Of a stretch of DNA of 64,000 bases, positions 1 through 11,258 are shown in pieces. Made by a program: the position numbers and the translations under genes. The notes under the pieces were generated by a model. That model saw only the letters and a program-made list of their open reading frames with translations, did no database searches and was not told where the DNA came from. The stretch lies in NCBI GenBank assembly GCA_030374765.1, contig JARGXX010000003.1:1575962-1639961 (forward strand). The letters are read 5' to 3'. Numbering within the stretch: the stretch's first letter is position 1; the number at the start of each line of letters is the position of its first letter. This stretch comes from Agarophyton chilense. Lineage: Eukaryota > Rhodophyta > Florideophyceae > Gracilariales > Gracilariaceae.

Positions 1-1174
1 TCTCATCCATCGCTAAGGTATTGCCGCGGAGCCTACCCTGCAGCAAGTAGTATGCTTGTACTTTAAGGTAAAACTGAAATTGCCACATAGCAGCGCCCTC
101 GGAAAAACAATTTTGGTCACATGCAATCTTGAACTTCTGTAGAAACTCAATCACCGCAATAGGATCTGTACCTGTGAAGGTTGTGTCACCCATTTGGAAG
201 CTGAGCTTCTTGTGGTGTTTATTAATATTCTGAGCGACCTCTTGGGTGTATTCAGAAGACTTGTTGATCAACCGATAAGTCCTGTAATCAACCGCTTTGG
301 TGAACATATCGTTCAACGGTTGGTGCACCTCCAGGTCCATTTCGGTCTCCGACTCCGAGTCGGGCGACTCATTGTATCGCTTTTTACCCTTTCGGTTCTT
401 TTTCGACGACCTCTTCGTCGACCTGTTCGGTTTCTTCTTCTTCTTATCTTTACGGTCATCATCCGACGATGAACTCGTATCGGAACTAGGGTCTGACGAG
501 TCGGGGTCTGAATCATCCTCTCGATTCTTTCCACTCTTCGTCCTCCGCTTCTTCCCTTTTCGGTTTCTTCGTCGCTCATCCAATGAGTCAGACGAATCGT
601 CCTTGGGACCACCTCCATGGGTATCCTTTTGGACGAAACCAGTAATTGGTGGCAGATAGATGTCTTCAGGATCTACCTTCCCCGGGACCTCTTGACTCTG
701 CCTTGGACCTTGTAGGTACTCACTATCAGTAGGTATGTGTTTAAAATGGGTGGAATGACCCATTTGGAACCCTTGTGGTATGCGCTTTGTAATGTTCACC
801 TGTGTAGGTCGGGATTCTGCGAATTCCTCGGAAACTCAAAGGTCCTTCACAGCGCGGTAAACATGCTCCCTAGAATCTGTAAAGAGATACTGTTTCACCA
901 TTTCAGTGATCCTGTCCGATAGCTCTTGAGCTGCTCGGTCAAGCACAATACGGGTATATGCATCGACGTCCATTGAAAGCAGAACCATCCAGGTATCCGA
1001 CTTCTCCTTTACGGTGAATGCATCCTCGCCTGCGAGGGTGACGAGCGCTTTCGATCGCTCTTCGAGCTGAGGCCATAGCTCATCCGCTGCAACCTCAATT
1101 GCTAATTCCCTTTGAGTTTCCGTTTCCATAGGCGGCGGACCATGTACCTTTACGTGAAGTGCAATGCCTTTCAA
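1..1174 (-). pseudogene. LTR-retrotransposon gag, one in-frame stop, truncated by window edge
   Basis: Read leftwards, one frame stays open from about 1174 to the window edge except for a single TGA at 836-838. The first ATG in the frame is at 1129-1127. The part before the stop is a mixed-charge region of about 100 residues. After it comes a Ser/Asp and Lys/Arg-rich linker (about 620-340), then a capsid-like stretch (about 340-1) containing FTGTDPIAVIEFLQKF and SEGAAMWQF, which resemble gag of Ty1/copia or Ty3 elements. Protease and pol would lie to the left, outside the window. The superfamily cannot be decided from gag alone. A single stop suggests recent decay or a sequence error. Confidence 0.6.
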
Positions 1175-1360
1175 GGGGGTTTCTTCCCAGGACTTAGAGA
1201 TTTCGCTCGCTTGAGGACTAGCTTGGTCTATGACAAGCTATACCGCTATTGCGTGCCGACGGCCGGTTAGGACCCGAGGTGCGTACTGGTGGAACACGTG
1301 GACTGCACGGATGCCGACGCTCGAGTGCGAGGCGTGCCACACGTGGCCCGGATTCTACCT

Positions 1361-2334
1361 AATGTTTAGTATTATTCAGTAATTTTCAGTATTTATTTAG
1401 CTACGCTATCGCTATTTACTGTCTATTTTTCGGGCGCGCGCCCACTGTCAGGGACCGCGCGCCACACTACTTAGGAGGTTGAGCACTGCTCCCCAGTAAA
1501 CACCCTCTTGGGAGATCCCAAGGAGGGAGTCTTGGCTCTGAACTTTTCGCCTTCGGCGCGTCTTCACCGCATACTGCGTTAGCGCCCGTTGCACGTTAGT
1601 TCATCCACCTTTCTGTCAACCAGAGTGCTACCGCCACCGTGGGTTCATATTTAATAGCCGACACTTGTCGTAGCCTCGCCCCTGTATAGGGTTTTGCCCC
1701 AGTTTTCCTCTTGTTCTCCTTTTTGGCTCTCGTGAGTGGGCGCCTCACTCACCTCGCTCGTCCACCTCATACGAGTGTTTCCTCGCTCCTTTTCCAACAA
1801 TCGCCGTGGTACCACTCCGCCTAGGATTGGTCACACCCCGGACTGTGCCGTGCTCGCCTAAACACTCTAGGTATATCCCGCCGGATTGGCCTCGGTCTTA
1901 CACCCTACTTCGTCGTGCCTTTTCAGAGTGGCTCTGTTTCTGTGCTCCGCTGGTACCCGTCTCCTCCGCCTGAGGCGTGTCTCTCAAGAGAGGAAGATCC
2001 CGAACATCTTCGTGGTGTCTCCGCTCCAAGCGTTGTCCTTCATTACGGTTTTGTCCCGAGGTTGCCAGAGCAGCTTCTCGGGGTTCTCCAAAATCGATTG
2101 AGCCGATGGGGCTCCTTTAAAACCTTTATGGCTTGGCGGGGCGCTTGCACCACGCGTATTCATTTTAGGTCGTGCCATTTGTGACCAATAGTGGTATCCT
2201 GTATTGCTTTGCGGTATTTCCTGAAACCAAATAGGTGTACGAGCCTCCAATCCTTCTCGGAATCTCGTGTGAACCGTGAAGGTACGACGAATCCTAAAAA
2301 AACTTTCTGAGTCGGGAGACCAAAATTTCGTACA
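1361..2334 (-). repeat. Putative LTR of the left-edge retrotransposon
   Basis: This ~970-bp non-coding stretch lies just upstream of the minus-strand gag. It begins TGTTTAG and ends CGTACA, so it has the TGT...ACA ends usual for LTRs. The partner LTR would lie outside the window and the primer-binding site next to it (about 1340-1360) is not recognisable, so the ends are a guess. Its right end overlaps the start of the 38.1-kb duplication. Confidence 0.3.
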
Positions 2335-2839
2335 ATCACCTCTGAGGTATGCTACTGTCTTGTCTCGGGAGCGTGGTGACGCTCAACCTTAGAAGGTAGA
2401 CGTAATAAACTTCGATGGTAACAGGGCACCGTGAAAACCCGCAGGGGTAAACAGCGGGGCAACTAGCCCGTACCGTGTAGGTGAACGATGGTAGGCGTCG
2501 ACGCGCGGGAAAGCCTGTGTCGTAGTTGAAAAACGATGAACCAAAAGGTATAGTCATGACCCAAGTTGTGTCTGTCTCTATCAGATTAGGATGGGGGAGG
2601 TGCAGTTTCCTATATGCAGTGGACTGCACTCTCCAGATCACCCGGGAGGTGCCCGCCAGGCACGGTCTCTGACCTAGTGTCATAGACCTGGCCAGCAGTG
2701 GCTACAGTGCCAGATGGCCACGCCAATACTGTACTAAAATAAATATAATTACAAATACAAATACTAACAATTACTCAACCAGAAGGTAGATGTCAACACT
2801 ACACGTGGCTGACAACACCTAGATGGTAGCTGGCCCGGA
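2328..2839. repeat. Diverged dispersed repeat r1 at the left duplication boundary
   Basis: This segment matches 40432-40944 with about 35 differences over roughly 510 bp, including one 1-bp indel. The last difference is at 2839, after which the units are identical for about 700 bp. It carries no convincing coding sequence. It may be a solo LTR or a short interspersed element. It is the likely substrate of the recombination that made the duplication. Confidence 0.7.
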
Positions 2840-3405
2840 GCTGCATGGCCGATGATCCCTCGCATCCATCACTTACAAGGTCAGTGTAGTATATTGACAT
2901 CCTGAATGGTCAGCCCTTCGGCCACTATACGATATTTATAGGCGTTATTAATGCTTAAGAAGCTAAAATAAACTGCTGAACTCCCGTTAGAGTGAAATGT
3001 ATGTAATAAAGATTATGTTTTTGAAACAGTATATTTGCGTCAAATTCTTCATACTGAATTTATTAGTTTTACTGTAGCCAAAAAGTCGTTTTTTGGAAAT
3101 TTTGGGCTAGGGATATGATTTTGAAACAGACTTTATATGCCAAAATTCTCACCTTCAATTGCCGATATACATATATAAAATATCTAAGATAATTTGGCGC
3201 ATTCTTGCAGGTCTTCTGTATCTATGAAGGAAACCATGACACCTGACACCGCCTAAAATTGGCGAATGATTTTATTTGGAAAGTTCGACTCCCTCATACT
3301 ATCACCTTGTTTTTCTTGACTCCTTCAACCTCTTCTACACCAGAGACGTTCTCGTGATTGACTTATTTTATTTTTTCTATCTCATTGGTCACCCCCTTTT
3401 TCGCT
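2840..3405. other. AT-rich stretch without recognisable gene (also 40945-41510)
   Basis: No reading frame longer than a few dozen codons and no repeat structure was seen. It lies between repeat r1 and the 3' end of the hAT-like relic and may be that element's terminal non-coding part. Confidence 0.4.
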
Positions 3406-5480
3406 TTAGTCGGTCACGTTAGTCATGTTTTCCTGCAACTTTACTTTACGTGCTACGACATGTACAAGCTGCTTGATACTGTTTTCGGTAGAATGTAGTA
3501 GGCCAGTCTGTATCATCGAGATGCTCTTAACCTCATCTGAAACTAACACACGAATGGTTTCTGTCATCTCTAAGGTTCCAGTCATCAACTTCTGACTTTT
3601 TTCCGTTCTCCGCGTTCTAAATCACCAAACAGGCACTCTGCTGGCGCTGATGATGCTTTCAACGAAAATGCTGCTCTCGAAATGATATTGAAAAGTACAG
3701 CGCCCACAAAATCAGTGTGTTCTTTATCTTTTTGTCAGTACTCCAGCGTTTCACTTGTAGCATGAAGTATATTTTTGTATAACGATCTTTGCATCACTTT
3801 GTGAAAAAGATTAAAACTGATAACTTGTTAGAAAGAACTTTAAATCAAACTGATACTAAGCTCAACGGCTTCCCGAATGAAAACTTGATACAGCATGTCT
3901 AAGTAGGATAGTCGGTCGTTTAGCATCCCAGCTAAAAAATCCAGACAGCACTCGTTGACATGAAGGAGAGCAGCAATATGAAAAAACACCAATTATTGAT
4001 GCTTATTTGTATGCCAATATAATGGAGCATCACTATCCGTTCTACTCGGAGACCATTAACGCATCTGCACCATCTACCTGTTTCCAAAGTGTTCCCAGAC
4101 GCTTCTGTAATCTGTTCGCAATTTTTACAGCCAGAGAGCGAGCATGGTGTTTCTGTAAGCGACAAGTGCGGGCTTGATCCCGTGCCTGATCTGCAGAGGC
4201 TACAGATGCACGTGCTGGTGTAGAAAAGAGTATCATATAATCATTCACGATGTTTCCAAAAAGGTCGAGGTTTTACCGGGCAGTACTGCTTTGGACCATG
4301 GAACCGTACATAATTTCGAGATCTCGTACAGTTTATGAAGCAGCCTCAGTGCGAGAGACATGGTAACCTTATTGTCGGCCTCAAGCTATCGGGCACCTCG
4401 ACGAACCTTTGCAAGTACAGCGATAAATTCTGCATGTACAACTTTCTGCTCAGTAGAAAATCTGAGAAGGACTTCAACAGAAACGTTCAGCTCTTGTCGC
4501 ACAGCAGGGTTTCTTTCTATTCTCGAAAAATAAAGTGACGTTGTACCCAAGCGGGAATGCCATCCTGTAGGAATATCATGCTTCAGGCGATTGAGCCGAT
4601 ACCGAGAAACGCCCTCCTCGAGTTATTCGCTTAGGAATGTCTGCGCAGCTTTAGGATGGAAAGTGAAGTACGAATTGACTTTGTTTACATTCTTCAAGTT
4701 TTTTATCTACACACTGCCTTGTTTGAACAAATCTTTGACCATCAGGGCAAATGCATGAACCACATAACCAACGGAGCCGACATAAATCGTCAATATATCA
4801 AACTCTGGTGCTGTAGATGCCCCATTTTCCCTGGTTCAGGTATGCACTTTGATTTATACATATCCTTCAATAGTAGTTTGCGCAAGAATCTTTTCGGTGA
4901 TGGCACACAGTTGCTCAGCCGTTTTGTTTTCTGACGATTTATCCAACTTTTCAATAGGTACAGAGCAGAGTTTCCCATTTTCATTCACATGATGCCATTT
5001 CATGCCAATAATAGGAGCACCAAGAGTGGCGCTTCATCCATCTACTGTCAAACAACCGGTCTTGGCCGCTGCGACCCAGCTTTTGAGAACACGACAGATA
5101 GCACTGTAACAGTTGAAGAGCATCAAACTATTCCTTTCCTGCTTGCATTCTGCGGATGTCCATTACAAACATCTACCAGACCTTGGAGAAGAGGAGATGT
5201 CATCCTTGACATTGGAGTCTCACATGTACATGGAAATAGTGTGACTGCAACCGATTGCAAAAGCTATGAGGTGATCAGAGAGATCTCAGACCTTTGCTTA
5301 GTACTACTAGACGCACCATTGTTGCTGAAGAAAAATTTCCTGACACTTTTCTGCTCTTTCATTTGAAACAGCCGCTCCTTTTCCCTCCGTAGTGTAGTAC
5401 GGATGACGAGGTCATTAGCATTAGTTGCCCCTAAACGTTCAAGTGTCTTAAACGTTTCTCCATGTCTCGTCCTGTATTGT
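3406..5480 (-). pseudogene. Decayed hAT-like transposase (unit 1)
   Basis: Read on the minus strand with several frame changes and stops, this region gives a series of hAT-like pieces in the right order. A core start reads AAAKTGCLTVDG followed by a stop (about 5090-5040). Next comes GMKWHHVNENGKLCSVPIEK and a segment rich in Ser/Lys (about 5020-4870), and a VHAFALMVKDLF block (about 4770-4730) resembling the CxxH...L..VKD motif. A C-terminal dimerisation-like motif reads ASSAPAECLFGDLERGERK (about 3659-3603). An intact 60-codon piece with LEMTETIRVLVSDEV (3588-3406) follows. hAT enzymes excise and insert DNA with 8-bp target duplications. No intact frame, BED finger or terminal repeats were found. 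The family call rests on motif resemblance only. Confidence 0.5.
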
Positions 5481-5856
5481 GTAAGGACGTTTCTCGCACA
5501 TGAGACCTTCTAGAAACTACAGTTTACAGCATAAAAAAAGCTCGTATACAAATAACAAAAAACTTTTACACCAACGCCTCAATCCAGTACATTTTAGCGC
5601 CAGAAAGCCCGTTGTCCTCGCCAAAAGTAAAAAAAGTATGCTCTTACAACGAATCGAACATACGGCCAAACGCAGTTTTGTTCTCGATTGGAAACATATC
5701 AAAGCGTATATGGCTCCAAAAGCACACAACTGCCGCAAAAAAAACCAAAAACCCCTTCTCCATGACGAATTCTGGAGGTCGTTTTTGCGCATAACCAAAC
5801 AATAATATATCTTAAGAATCAAGAAAATGCATAATTCGCAGTGAAACATGTTGTTG
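5481..5856. other. AT-rich stretch, no supported gene (also 43586-43961)
   Basis: Overlapping open frames exist on both strands (a basic Lys/Arg-rich plus-strand frame and a Cys/Phe-rich minus-strand frame), but neither resembles a known family. It lies just upstream of the hAT-like relic and may hold that element's N-terminus or leader. Confidence 0.3.
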
Positions 5857-6000
5857 TCCGATATGGACATTTCACCACTGGTACCCGATGTAGTCTGATA
5901 TGGGCGTTTGGCCACTGTTGCCCGATACGTAAGTTTGGTCCCGACGGTCCAAGATAAACATTTGGCTTACCTTGTCCGATACAGACTTTTTGCTTCTACA
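5857..6000. repeat. Degenerate tandem array of a ~27-bp motif (unit 1)
   Basis: Five imperfect copies starting near 5857, 5894, 5921, 5948 and 5975 share the core TCCGATA...ACATTTGGC..AC. Spacing is 27 bp for the last three intervals and 37 bp for the first. Short subterminal repeats of this kind are typical transposase-binding arrays in hAT and CACTA elements, and the position upstream of the hAT-like frame fits. That function is inference. Confidence 0.5.
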
Positions 6001-7689
6001 CCGCGCTCAATTTTGAGTACTGGGGCAATGAAGCTTTAGTTTTGATTTGTTCGGAACTTAGAAGGCTGGAGGCCACGTTGCTACAACGAGTAGAACTTCA
6101 GATTCTTGTAGAGCGAACTGCGACAGTATATCATCGGTAGCTTCGACGCACTAACTTCTGCATCTACGATAAGAAATTTAAACTATTCACAAACGCTGGA
6201 TCTTCACTTGCGGCAACCTAAACGCACCGATTCAAACCTTTTTCGAGACCCTTCTATAGTTTGGAACTTGGATGAAATTACAATTAGTGCCACCTAAAAC
6301 AAACAAGTCTCGATTTTCACTGTATTAAAATCAAACTCTGAAAAGAAGGCGCCACAGCATCCTAAATAATTTAACTCATGTTACAGCAGTAGTCGTTTCA
6401 TCCGCGTCTGGATTAGTAGCCCCACCGGTCTTTGTCATTGTGGAAATGAAGTTTATGCGACGCTGGAGATATCTCACGGCAGTAGCGAAGAAAAACGAAC
6501 TTTTCTCGTCGCTCTAATTGATCGCTTCTAATCATTGGACTTCCTTGGATTCCAAAATATTTTCTTGAACGAGAAGGTCGATGACAAGGGCTCTCAAAAA
6601 ATCTTCAGTTTTTTAATTTCATAATTTTTGCCGCAGTCTTTTTGATCCTAATGAACCAGTTCTCTTAATGCTGGACGGGAATTGATTGAGGCGCAGAGAG
6701 AAGTGGATATTTTTACTACGAAATGTCAAATGTAGTTTTCAGACATTTTTCTGCGATCAAATCTCCTGTCCTTCAACCCTGCGACTCGCCCATCATTATA
6801 ATTCTCATGAAGTGCAATCTTCTGTAAGATTGTTTTCAAAGACTTGACATTTTTCGCGTATGTGGGAGTTATGTTAAGCGCCGCATTATGCGGAATATAA
6901 CTTCCCATTAGCCTTTTCTTATTAATGGAAAATGGATACTATTTGAGAAGCAAGAGTACTTCTTTCTCAATACCATATTTAATTTGTGAGAGCCATACCA
7001 TATTTCTTACAGCTTGATTCAGAATAAGTAAGATTTAAGAGAACGATTTTCAGGATTTCACAAAATACCTGCTTCTGTTCAACGTTAAATACAACACTCC
7101 TATCTTCCCCCTCCCTACCGAGCAGGACACAAAAAAGTCTAAGAGAAGTGACGAGAGCATTGCATCGCACGCTGACAAACCTGCAGGGTCACTTGGTGTA
7201 TCCAAGAGCGATGTCGTCACTCCGACTTTCTCTCTTTCTTCTGTCACTGCAATCCAGAAACCAACTCTTTTTGTAATGAATAAGGTCCAAACGACATGGG
7301 TGACTCTGCAGATTATAGCACTCAGCGCACCATTACAAAACTGGAAGACTCTCGACGTTACGTGCGCTCATGAGGTCACCGATGCGCACATGCCTCACAT
7401 CCCTGATGCCACCAAGCTAAAGAAATTGAACGATCTTGGAATGAGCCGAAGATGGCGATACATGTTGTACATCACCACTGGTAACATACGAAATGTTGCT
7501 TACAGCATTAATATATCTCGAAGAAGGCCCAATATGAGTCGATGACCAACGGAAATGAGGGAGATGGGCCAGTGGCGAAGCCTCGCGGAAACGACGGCAA
7601 CGCACAACACTTGCTCCATCAATTTGGAATAGAATACAGACAAACGGCTTACGAGCGGAAATTGACGACTGATGATGACGCCGGTAAAG
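6001..7689. other. AT-rich stretch without supported gene (also 44106-45794)
   Basis: Only short frames occur on either strand and none has a recognisable motif. It contains pyrimidine- and A-rich runs. The stretch is duplicated in unit 2 with a handful of substitutions. It may be internal sequence of a non-autonomous element. Confidence 0.3.
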
Positions 7690-8161
7690 CATCTCCGGGA
7701 CACTGGCGTCTCGCGCTCAGAAACAGCAATGGAATCAGGAGCGAAGAGAGTCGTTTGAGCGAAACAAGAAGCGTCTCTTGAACGAGAGAGAGCAGCGCGA
7801 GGGTCGCCAGTACGCAGTCGATCTGCAACTCTTACGCGTGCAAATACGCATTTCCAACGCAGAAAAATCGAGTGTTACGCTTCACCACCCCCAAACTGAG
7901 CAGTTCGGCATCCTTACTGACCCACTTTCCAGCAGCGGGAACTTTGCCACGCGAGATTTCGCAACCTCTCTGCTTCTGACGTTACCTAATGCTTCCTTGG
8001 TGATCAATTATACTCTTCTGACTACTGCTGTGGCTGTTGAACAGCCTATTCAACCCTCCAAATCGCCACCATCTACGCCCAGAGAGGTTTGTCTGATCAA
8101 TGGTGCTGAGAAGGAACGGATCGGAGATGACGACAGCGGTGAGGCCTTGATTATACCGTAA
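7690..8161 (+). other. Unrecognised coding remnant with charged helix (unit 1)
   Basis: An open plus-strand frame of about 150 codons runs from about 7690 to a stop at 8159-8161. Its first part is a highly charged, probably helical region (FERNKKRLLNEREQREGRQ), followed by a Ser/Thr-rich tail. No family was recognised. It precedes, on the same strand, the chromodomain remnant at 9130, so it could be part of the same decayed element. The frame survives in unit 2. Confidence 0.3.
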
Positions 8162-9129
8162 ATATCCGCGTCTTTGTAATATCTTTTGAATTTGAGTAAA
8201 TAAAACAGGCTGCGGTGTTTTGCTCTCCGATACAATTCGCATATGAGTCTGACTCTGAATCCGAACGTCACAGATGTCTCTCGAGCTTCTTGCAATAGTT
8301 TTCTCTAGTTTGCAACGCAAATTCTTGTTGTCTAAACTGCCCATTCCAAATCAATGCAGCAGTAGTGTGCGCGATAGAGAAAAGCTTTTTTAAGGCCATC
8401 TTCCAAGAAAAACGCAGTACCTGTTTTTCACGAACGCGATGTCCCATCCGTTACCCATCTTCGGGTTTCTGATGTAGTAGTGGTGAGCAGCACGATACAT
8501 TCCGTCAGTGCATTCGTTGCGTTTGTTCAAAACGACTAAAACCCATCTCCAGCAAACCCGATGTCGGTCATACCATGCTTGCCATCATTGAAGGATTCCG
8601 GCCGGTTCTGATATTTCTAAGAGTTCGTTTACATGTTCCGGTCACCGTCCACCCCTTTATCGGATGTTTTCAATTGAATAAAGAATCCGAAGAGATCGCA
8701 AAACACCACGATGGCCAATGGGTGCGTTTTTTTGTTTTCATCATATACCCTCTCCTGCTCGCGGTTTCATTTAGGCCGTCAGCACTCATTCTTATTTCCG
8801 TCTACTTAGAGCACGCACTTCGGAAACCCAATGACGAAACCCTCTGCTGCCGATAGATCTCCAGCAGATGGCCATTTGATATACTTTGGCTCCTGTTCGT
8901 CCAAAAACATTAAAACGGCTCATTGAAAGTTGCGAAAGAAGTTAGGGATGAAGCCTAGCCAGAGAAAAAACCGACACGCAACGCATTATAACCCAATCCC
9001 TTCTTCGTTAGGGATACCAAGCAAGTCGAGGAACAAGAAGAGCAATTTCATGGTGCTCAGTTTTTCGTTCTCGTGGATCAGGCTTTTCAGTATTATGCTT
9101 TCTATTGGCATCCATAGGTTGAGCTATCG
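8162..9129. other. Decayed stretch upstream of a chromodomain remnant (also 46267-47234)
   Basis: Short plus-strand frames only. Given the chromodomain that follows on the same strand, this is where a Ty3-type integrase C-terminus would be expected, but no integrase motif can be read with confidence. Confidence 0.25.
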
Positions 9130-9600
9130 CGTTTGCAGAGACGGGATGAACATCAAACGGAATATATGACTGAGCGCATCATATCTGCAGGTCGGGGAGA
9201 ACATGGAACTATGCGCTATCGCGACCGTTGGTTCGGCTAAACACCTGAGGAAGATACTTCGAAAGAGCCTCAAACCATTCCAGCTAATTTCATTACCCGC
9301 TATTGGCGCAAAATTGGCAGCACGGAGCTCAGCCTCCAGGAGGGGGCAACCATTGAGCCAAATAATCCGAAAACGCCTCCTGACACGACAGTTCGCCGGA
9401 GCACGACGGTTCGTCGTAGCGCCCGCATCGGGGAACAAAGCCAGTCCTCAGGCGACACCAGAAGAAGACCAGAGACACTCTCAATGTTTTATACCGTCCC
9501 GCGGCACGCACGTTTGAGATACAGGAGCGACCTTGGAAAACCACAAGCATTACTTTATTTGACCAACTATCAGAGACCTAACAGCCCTCGCCATGACCTC
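9130..9600 (+). pseudogene. Chromodomain tail of a decayed retroelement (unit 1)
   Basis: One plus-strand frame contains EYMTERIISAGRGEHG, then RYRDRWFG, a TAA stop, TPEEDTSKEP and FITRYWRKIG. This order (E..ERI, a basic turn, YxVxWxG, EEDTWEP) is that of a chromodomain as found at the C-terminus of Ty3 chromovirus integrases, where it steers insertion to modified histones. The stop falls right after the WFG. The frame then runs on as an Arg/Thr-rich tail to about 9816, converging on the minus-strand frame at 9636. No catalytic part is recognisable upstream. Confidence 0.5.
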
Positions 9601-9635
9601 AAGGTTCGTGGGGGCGCTCCAAACACCAACAGGAC

Positions 9636-10814
9636 TTATTGGTGCGTCGCAGGAGTAATTCCGTCGGATTCATTCGAGCCTGCAGGGTCGAAACCGGGAC
9701 TAGGGTCACCCGAGAAGCCTACTGTACCACTAGGACCGGCCCCGGCAAGCCGAGCACGCTTCTTCGGCGGAGACTCACCTGAAGAACTATTCCCACCATT
9801 GGAAGCCTCCCAGTAACTCAAACGTAGACCATACCGGGCATCCAAGTCAGTAGTAACCCTCTGGGACATCATCTTTTCATTCTGCTGCAGGATATTGACC
9901 ATAACGGTATTCAGATCCTGAGCCTGTTGGACAACCGCGGCGTAGCGCGCCAAGCGACGCGCCCAGGAGCAAGTTTTTCTTAGGACTGTCGCAATGTCCA
10001 TCGAGGCCGTTATGCCATTGGTACGGCAGACATGACGGAAATCCTCGGCTGCAGCCGTGACAGAAGCAGGAAAGTACGGCAACGGAGAGGACGGGGGGAT
10101 GTCGACGCCCCCAGTGGACGTTTTAAAAAGTGCCTTGCCTACAGGACTTTCGGCTTCGACAGTAACCTCGCCAGGAGGGATGTCCACTTGGGCGAAGGGC
10201 GGCTCATATGAGATTTCATCCTGAGGAGCAGCACCCGGAAGAGCTGGAGGAGGGGAGGCGGTCAGCAACACAACAGCGGACTCTACCGGAGGATTGACGC
10301 CCTCCATGGGTAGGACGAAGGGATCTTCACCAAATGATTCTACATCGGACATACCAGAAAGAACCAACGCTGTGGCTTCCACATCAGTCTCGAAGCACAG
10401 GGGGTCAAAACTAATGGGCTTCGGATACTATTCGGGCACATGACGCCTCGAAAGGTCGCCTGGATGATTCCTCAAAGGCTTGGCGCGATGGGCACGAGCG
10501 TCATTCCGAACCTGCGGATGCAGCGGAATCGGCGTGAATTAGTCGGCATCGTGGTCATAGCAAAGGAACCCGGGAGTCTTGCCCCACTCAACCTGTAAGA
10601 CATTATCCAAAAGGGCTTCGGCCTCCTCCACGTCGAACTGGGTCCCACGGACGATGTTTTGGATGCCCAGGTTCCTTAGGAATCGGACCATGATGTCAGG
10701 GAGCAGAATTAAACGACTTCGAATTCCGGGCATGTTCTCGTCCTTCCATACACTCCAATCCTCCGAACGTATATTACTACGGCCGCCGTATTTCGCGGTT
10801 TCCAGGAAAGCCAT
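9636..10814 (-). pseudogene. Unrecognised ~390-codon frame with two stops (unit 1)
   Basis: Starting at the ATG at 10814-10812, one minus-strand frame runs for 1.18 kb, broken only by a TAA at 10541-10539 and a TAG near 10440. The first 91 residues are a compact domain-like segment. The last ~250 residues are Pro/Ser-rich at first, then helical (ATVLRKTCSWARRLARYAAV), and end with a basic PPKKRARL motif that could be a nuclear-localisation signal. No family was recognised; a retroelement ORF1 or gag is plausible. The start codon overlaps the outer end of the foldback element's arm at 10813. Confidence 0.4.
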
Positions 10815-11258
10815 TGTAACGCAATGACGGGTGTGTCAGCGTACGGGTCTAGATCGGTGGTAGCGTGGTAGAGCGGTTCCTAAGGTTCGAATCCTTGACG
10901 GTCGCACTCCCAGAGTACTTGGTGCAATGGGATGGCGTTTACTGCGTAGTCCGAAAGGTTGGAGCTACGGAAACGATGGCTTGAAGACCAAATGTTGGAA
11001 GTAATATACCAAAGAGGGTTATTTAGTATCCTAACGGTGCCTACCGTACTCTAAGGGAGAAGCGTCACTCGAGCCAATTAAATAGTACTGGTGAGGCGCT
11101 GAGATCTCCCTGGCACTGGAATGCTAATCTATTACACAAATTAAAAAAAACTAATAATCTACATGAGTCCACCTGAGGTCAACCCGTCCACATGTCACCT
11201 GTAAGAGTCCTCAGGGCCTGTAGTCTTACAGGGCTCAACCGTTATCATCGCTCCTTCA
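10813..11258 (+). repeat. Left arm of the foldback element (unit 1)
   Basis: Inverted partner of 12607-13052. It begins ATTGTAACGCAATGA, contains the tRNA-like module at 10852-10903, and ends near the shared CCGTTATC...CGCTCCTTCA / TTGCTTCTTCA stretch. Confidence 0.75.
10852..10903 (+). other. tRNA-like module lacking an anticodon arm, in the left arm
   Basis: GATCG at 10852-10856 can pair with CGGTC at 10899-10903. Between them lie a D-arm-like TAGCGTGGTAGAGCGG (A-box-like) and a T-arm with stem AAGG/CCTT around TTCGAAT. The T-arm includes GGTTCGAATCC (10884-10894), a perfect match to the Pol III B-box. A and B boxes are only about 8 nt apart, so this is not a functional tRNA gene. The other arm (12962-13013, minus strand) keeps the same module. 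Confidence 0.45.

Noticed and set aside
194..659. Overlapping plus-strand frames near the left edge
   Set aside because: They are antisense to the gag linker and capsid-like region on the minus strand.
1740..2250. Short frames on both strands between the gag and repeat r1
   Set aside because: No motif is present and they lie within the putative LTR.
5857..6000. CRISPR-like array
   Set aside because: The units are degenerate and contiguous without unique spacers, and the DNA is eukaryotic.
10852..10903. tRNA gene candidate in the foldback arm
   Set aside because: The B box is perfect but A and B boxes are about 8 nt apart and there is no anticodon arm, so it cannot be a functional tRNA. It is kept only as a tRNA-like module.
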